Part shown: piece by piece, positions 62,704 to 64,000 of the stretch | Layout: every line of letters starts with the position of its first letter | Position numbering within the stretch: the stretch's first letter is position 1 | Assembly (NCBI GenBank): GCA_052115395.1 | Contig: JBFRGO010000001.1 | Reading direction: 5' to 3' (one strand) | DNA from: Noviluteimonas sp052115395 | Lineage (GTDB): Bacteria; Pseudomonadota; Gammaproteobacteria; Xanthomonadales; Xanthomonadaceae | DNA: 64,000 nt | The notes under the pieces: generated by a model | What the model saw: the letters and a program-made list of their open reading frames with translations, nothing else | The model's database searches: none | Told to the model about the DNA's origin: nothing | Program-made: the position numbers and the translations under genes

Positions 62704-62886
62704 ATGGGCGCACTGCTCGAAATCCTGGCCGAAGCCTTCTTCGAACTCGTGATCGTCGGAATCGGCCACGGGATCGGCTGGCTGGTGCCCACGCGCAGCA
62801 AATTCACCGATGGGCAGGCGGCCTTGGCCGGCGTGCTGTTCTGGGCAGCCGTGTTGCTCGGCGGGCTGTGGTGGCGCCTGGGCTGA
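62704..62886 (+). CDS. Small membrane protein, two helices
   Basis: A 60-residue protein with two hydrophobic segments (about 3-27 and 40-58) joined by a short polar loop (PTRSKFTDGQ). No family recognised. It lies 37 bp after the previous small gene on the same strand; GTG codons at 62695 and 62701 are alternative starts. Confidence 0.5.
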   Translation: MGALLEILAEAFFELVIVGIGHGIGWLVPTRSKFTDGQAALAGVLFWAAVLLGGLWWRLG

Positions 62887-62892
62887 GCGACT

Positions 62893-63213
62893 TCAGCGGT
62901 TGATCAGGGCGAAGGCCAAAAACACCAGGACCGGCCCGGCCAGCGAAAGGAAAGCCAGTCCGATGAGGCCTTGCGTCCGCTTGGTGGGTTCGTCCGCACC
63001 CGCCTTCGCCAGGCGGACGAGGCCGACGATCGCAACGGCCTGCATGATCAAGGTCGCCGGGTAGGCGAAGATCGCGATCGCGAACAGCGTGCTGCCCCCT
63101 TCGGTTTCCGGATGCGCCGCGAACAACACGCGCGCGGCGAATGCCGTGAGCGCCGCCATCAACAGGGCGGAGGTTCCGAGCAGATATTGCGGCCATCGGG
63201 GCGAGAGAGGCAT
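62893..63213 (-). CDS. Small integral membrane protein of unknown function
   Basis: A 106-residue protein with three hydrophobic segments (about 10-29, 40-65 and 82-103), no catalytic motif. It lies between the small membrane gene (6-bp convergent gap) and lolD on the opposite side. The ATG at 63213 starts right before the first helix. Confidence 0.55.
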   Translation of the reverse strand: MPLSPRWPQYLLGTSALLMAALTAFAARVLFAAHPETEGGSTLFAIAIFAYPATLIMQAVAIVGLVRLAKAGADEPTKRTQGLIGLAFLSLAGPVLVFLAFALINR

Positions 63214-63263
63214 CGGGCGATTGTATGCGGTGGGCGGGTGCTCGGCGCCCGCCCGGAATGGAA

Positions 63264-63956
63264 TCACACCTCGCTGGGCGCGAGCTCCCGGAGCTTGCCT
63301 TCGTGCAACTCAAGTACGCGATCCAGCCGACGCGCCAGGCTCCGGTCGTGCGTCACCAGCACCAGGCTCGTGCGTTGCGCGCGGTTGAGATCGAGCATCT
63401 GCGCGAAGACATGGGCCGCGGTCTTTTCGTCGAGATTGCCCGTGGGTTCGTCGCCCAGCACGCACGCGGGTTTGTTGACCAGCGCGCGCGCGACGGCGGT
63501 GCGTTGGCGTTCGCCGCCGGAGAGTTCGCCGGGCTTGTGTTCCAGGCGATGGCCCAGGCCGACCGATTCCAGCAATTCCCTGGCGCGCTGGCGTGCCTCC
63601 GGGATGTGCGTGCCGTTGAGCAGCACGGGCAACATCACGTTTTCGAGCGCGGTGAATTCGGGCAACAAGTGATGGAACTGGTACACGAAGCCCAGCGCCT
63701 TGTTGCGCAGCTTGCCGCGCTCGGCGTCCGACAGGTCGCTCATGCGCTGGCCCGCGACCCAGACTTCGCCCGCGGTCGGGACATCGAGCCCGCCGAGCAG
63801 GTGCAGCAACGTGCTCTTGCCGGCGCCCGAGGCGCCGAGGATCGCGACGGTCTCGCCTTCGACCACGTGCAGTTGCAGGTCGTGGAAGACGTGCGTCTTG
63901 AGGTTGCCTTCGGCGTAGGTCTTGGCCAGGCGTTCGGCGCGCAGGACTTCACTCAT
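63264..63956 (-). CDS. lolD: Lipoprotein-releasing ATPase LolD
   Basis: A 230-residue ABC ATPase. Walker A GASGAGKST, the LolD motif region VYQFHHLLPEFTALENV, signature LSGGERQRTAVARAL and Walker B CVLGDEPTGNLD. LolCDE extracts lipoproteins from the inner membrane and hands them to LolA. Its start lies inside the end of lolC. Confidence 0.95.
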   Translation of the reverse strand: MSEVLRAERLAKTYAEGNLKTHVFHDLQLHVVEGETVAILGASGAGKSTLLHLLGGLDVPTAGEVWVAGQRMSDLSDAERGKLRNKALGFVYQFHHLLPEFTALENVMLPVLLNGTHIPEARQRARELLESVGLGHRLEHKPGELSGGERQRTAVARALVNKPACVLGDEPTGNLDEKTAAHVFAQMLDLNRAQRTSLVLVTHDRSLARRLDRVLELHEGKLRELAPSEV

Positions 63957-64000
63957 AACGCAGCGCCTCCGCCGGGGCCGTGCGCGCGGCGCGCCACGCG
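63949..64000 (-). CDS. lolC: LolC/LolE membrane subunit, C-terminal end only
   Basis: Only the last 16 codons are in the window, ending AARTAPAEALRYE, the usual end of LolC/E-type permeases. The stop overlaps the beginning of lolD by 8 bp, which fits the lolC-lolD order. The rest continues beyond the right edge. Confidence 0.75.
   Translation of the reverse strand, partial: AWRAARTAPAEALRYE

Overview
The window is GC-rich DNA (clearly above 60 % by eye) from a gammaproteobacterium of the Xanthomonadaceae/Lysobacteraceae, most like Lysobacter or a close relative. This rests on gene content and order: a complete ccmABCDEFGHI cytochrome c maturation operon, scpA-scpB-rluB, smc-zipA-ligA-epmA, gyrA, mtnA, class III phaE-phaC, A2M-pbpC and lolC-lolD, all with ATGA/GTGA start-stop overlaps. 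I see no rRNA, tRNA, CRISPR array, prophage or insertion sequence. The sequence is ordinary chromosome, with one LacI-governed glycan-utilisation island and several short repeat elements.

Layout. 0-2.6 kb: an AraC-type regulator, an 11-cysteine metallothionein-like peptide, a DUF5694 protein, and a 720-bp gene-free stretch filled with two unrelated repeat families. 2.6-9.3 kb: the ccm operon on the minus strand, almost every junction overlapping. 9.4-11.8 kb: two coupled membrane proteins of unknown role and a DUF3293 protein. 11.9-13.8 kb: methionine aminotransferase and omega-amidase, which together regenerate methionine from its keto acid; mtnA of the same salvage pathway is at 45.3 kb. 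13.9-18.4 kb: an amidohydrolase and an outer-membrane barrel gene behind a sigma-54-type promoter, next to a NorR-like sigma-54 activator and an FAD oxidoreductase. 18.5-22.8 kb: rluB, scpB, scpA, then a divergent yciI-bolA pair.

22.9-37.0 kb is a carbohydrate locus: LacI repressor, TonB-dependent receptor, GH144-type lipoprotein (a family known for beta-1,2-glucanase activity), sugar-binding lipoprotein, two CUT1 permeases, a 992-residue exported multidomain protein that looks like an (alpha/alpha)6 glycosidase, a GH1 beta-glucosidase and a MalK/MsmK-type ATPase. Two matching 14-bp palindromes of the TGTAAACGTTTACA type lie before lacI and between the divergent GH1 and ATPase genes. They tie the locus into one probable regulon: bind and cut glucan at the surface, import it, trim it in the periplasm, and hydrolyse it in the cytoplasm.

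37-49 kb holds housekeeping genes (smc, zipA, ligA, epmA, a DUF3011 protein, mtnA, gyrA). 49-57 kb carries an alpha-2-macroglobulin-like lipoprotein with an intact thioester motif, penicillin-binding protein 1C and a peroxiredoxin. 57-64 kb carries cbpA, a hairpin repeat element, pssA, phaE, phaC, a small HExxH protein, a likely small-RNA gene with its own promoter and a strong terminator, several small hypothetical or membrane proteins, a VOC protein, lolD and the last codons of lolC.

Most interesting points: the sigma-54 promoter with upstream palindromes beside the activator; the LacI-linked glucan locus with its unfamiliar 992-residue enzyme; the probable structured RNA at 61.55-61.70 kb; and the two hairpin-rich repeat families, one of which has a 98-bp identical duplication.
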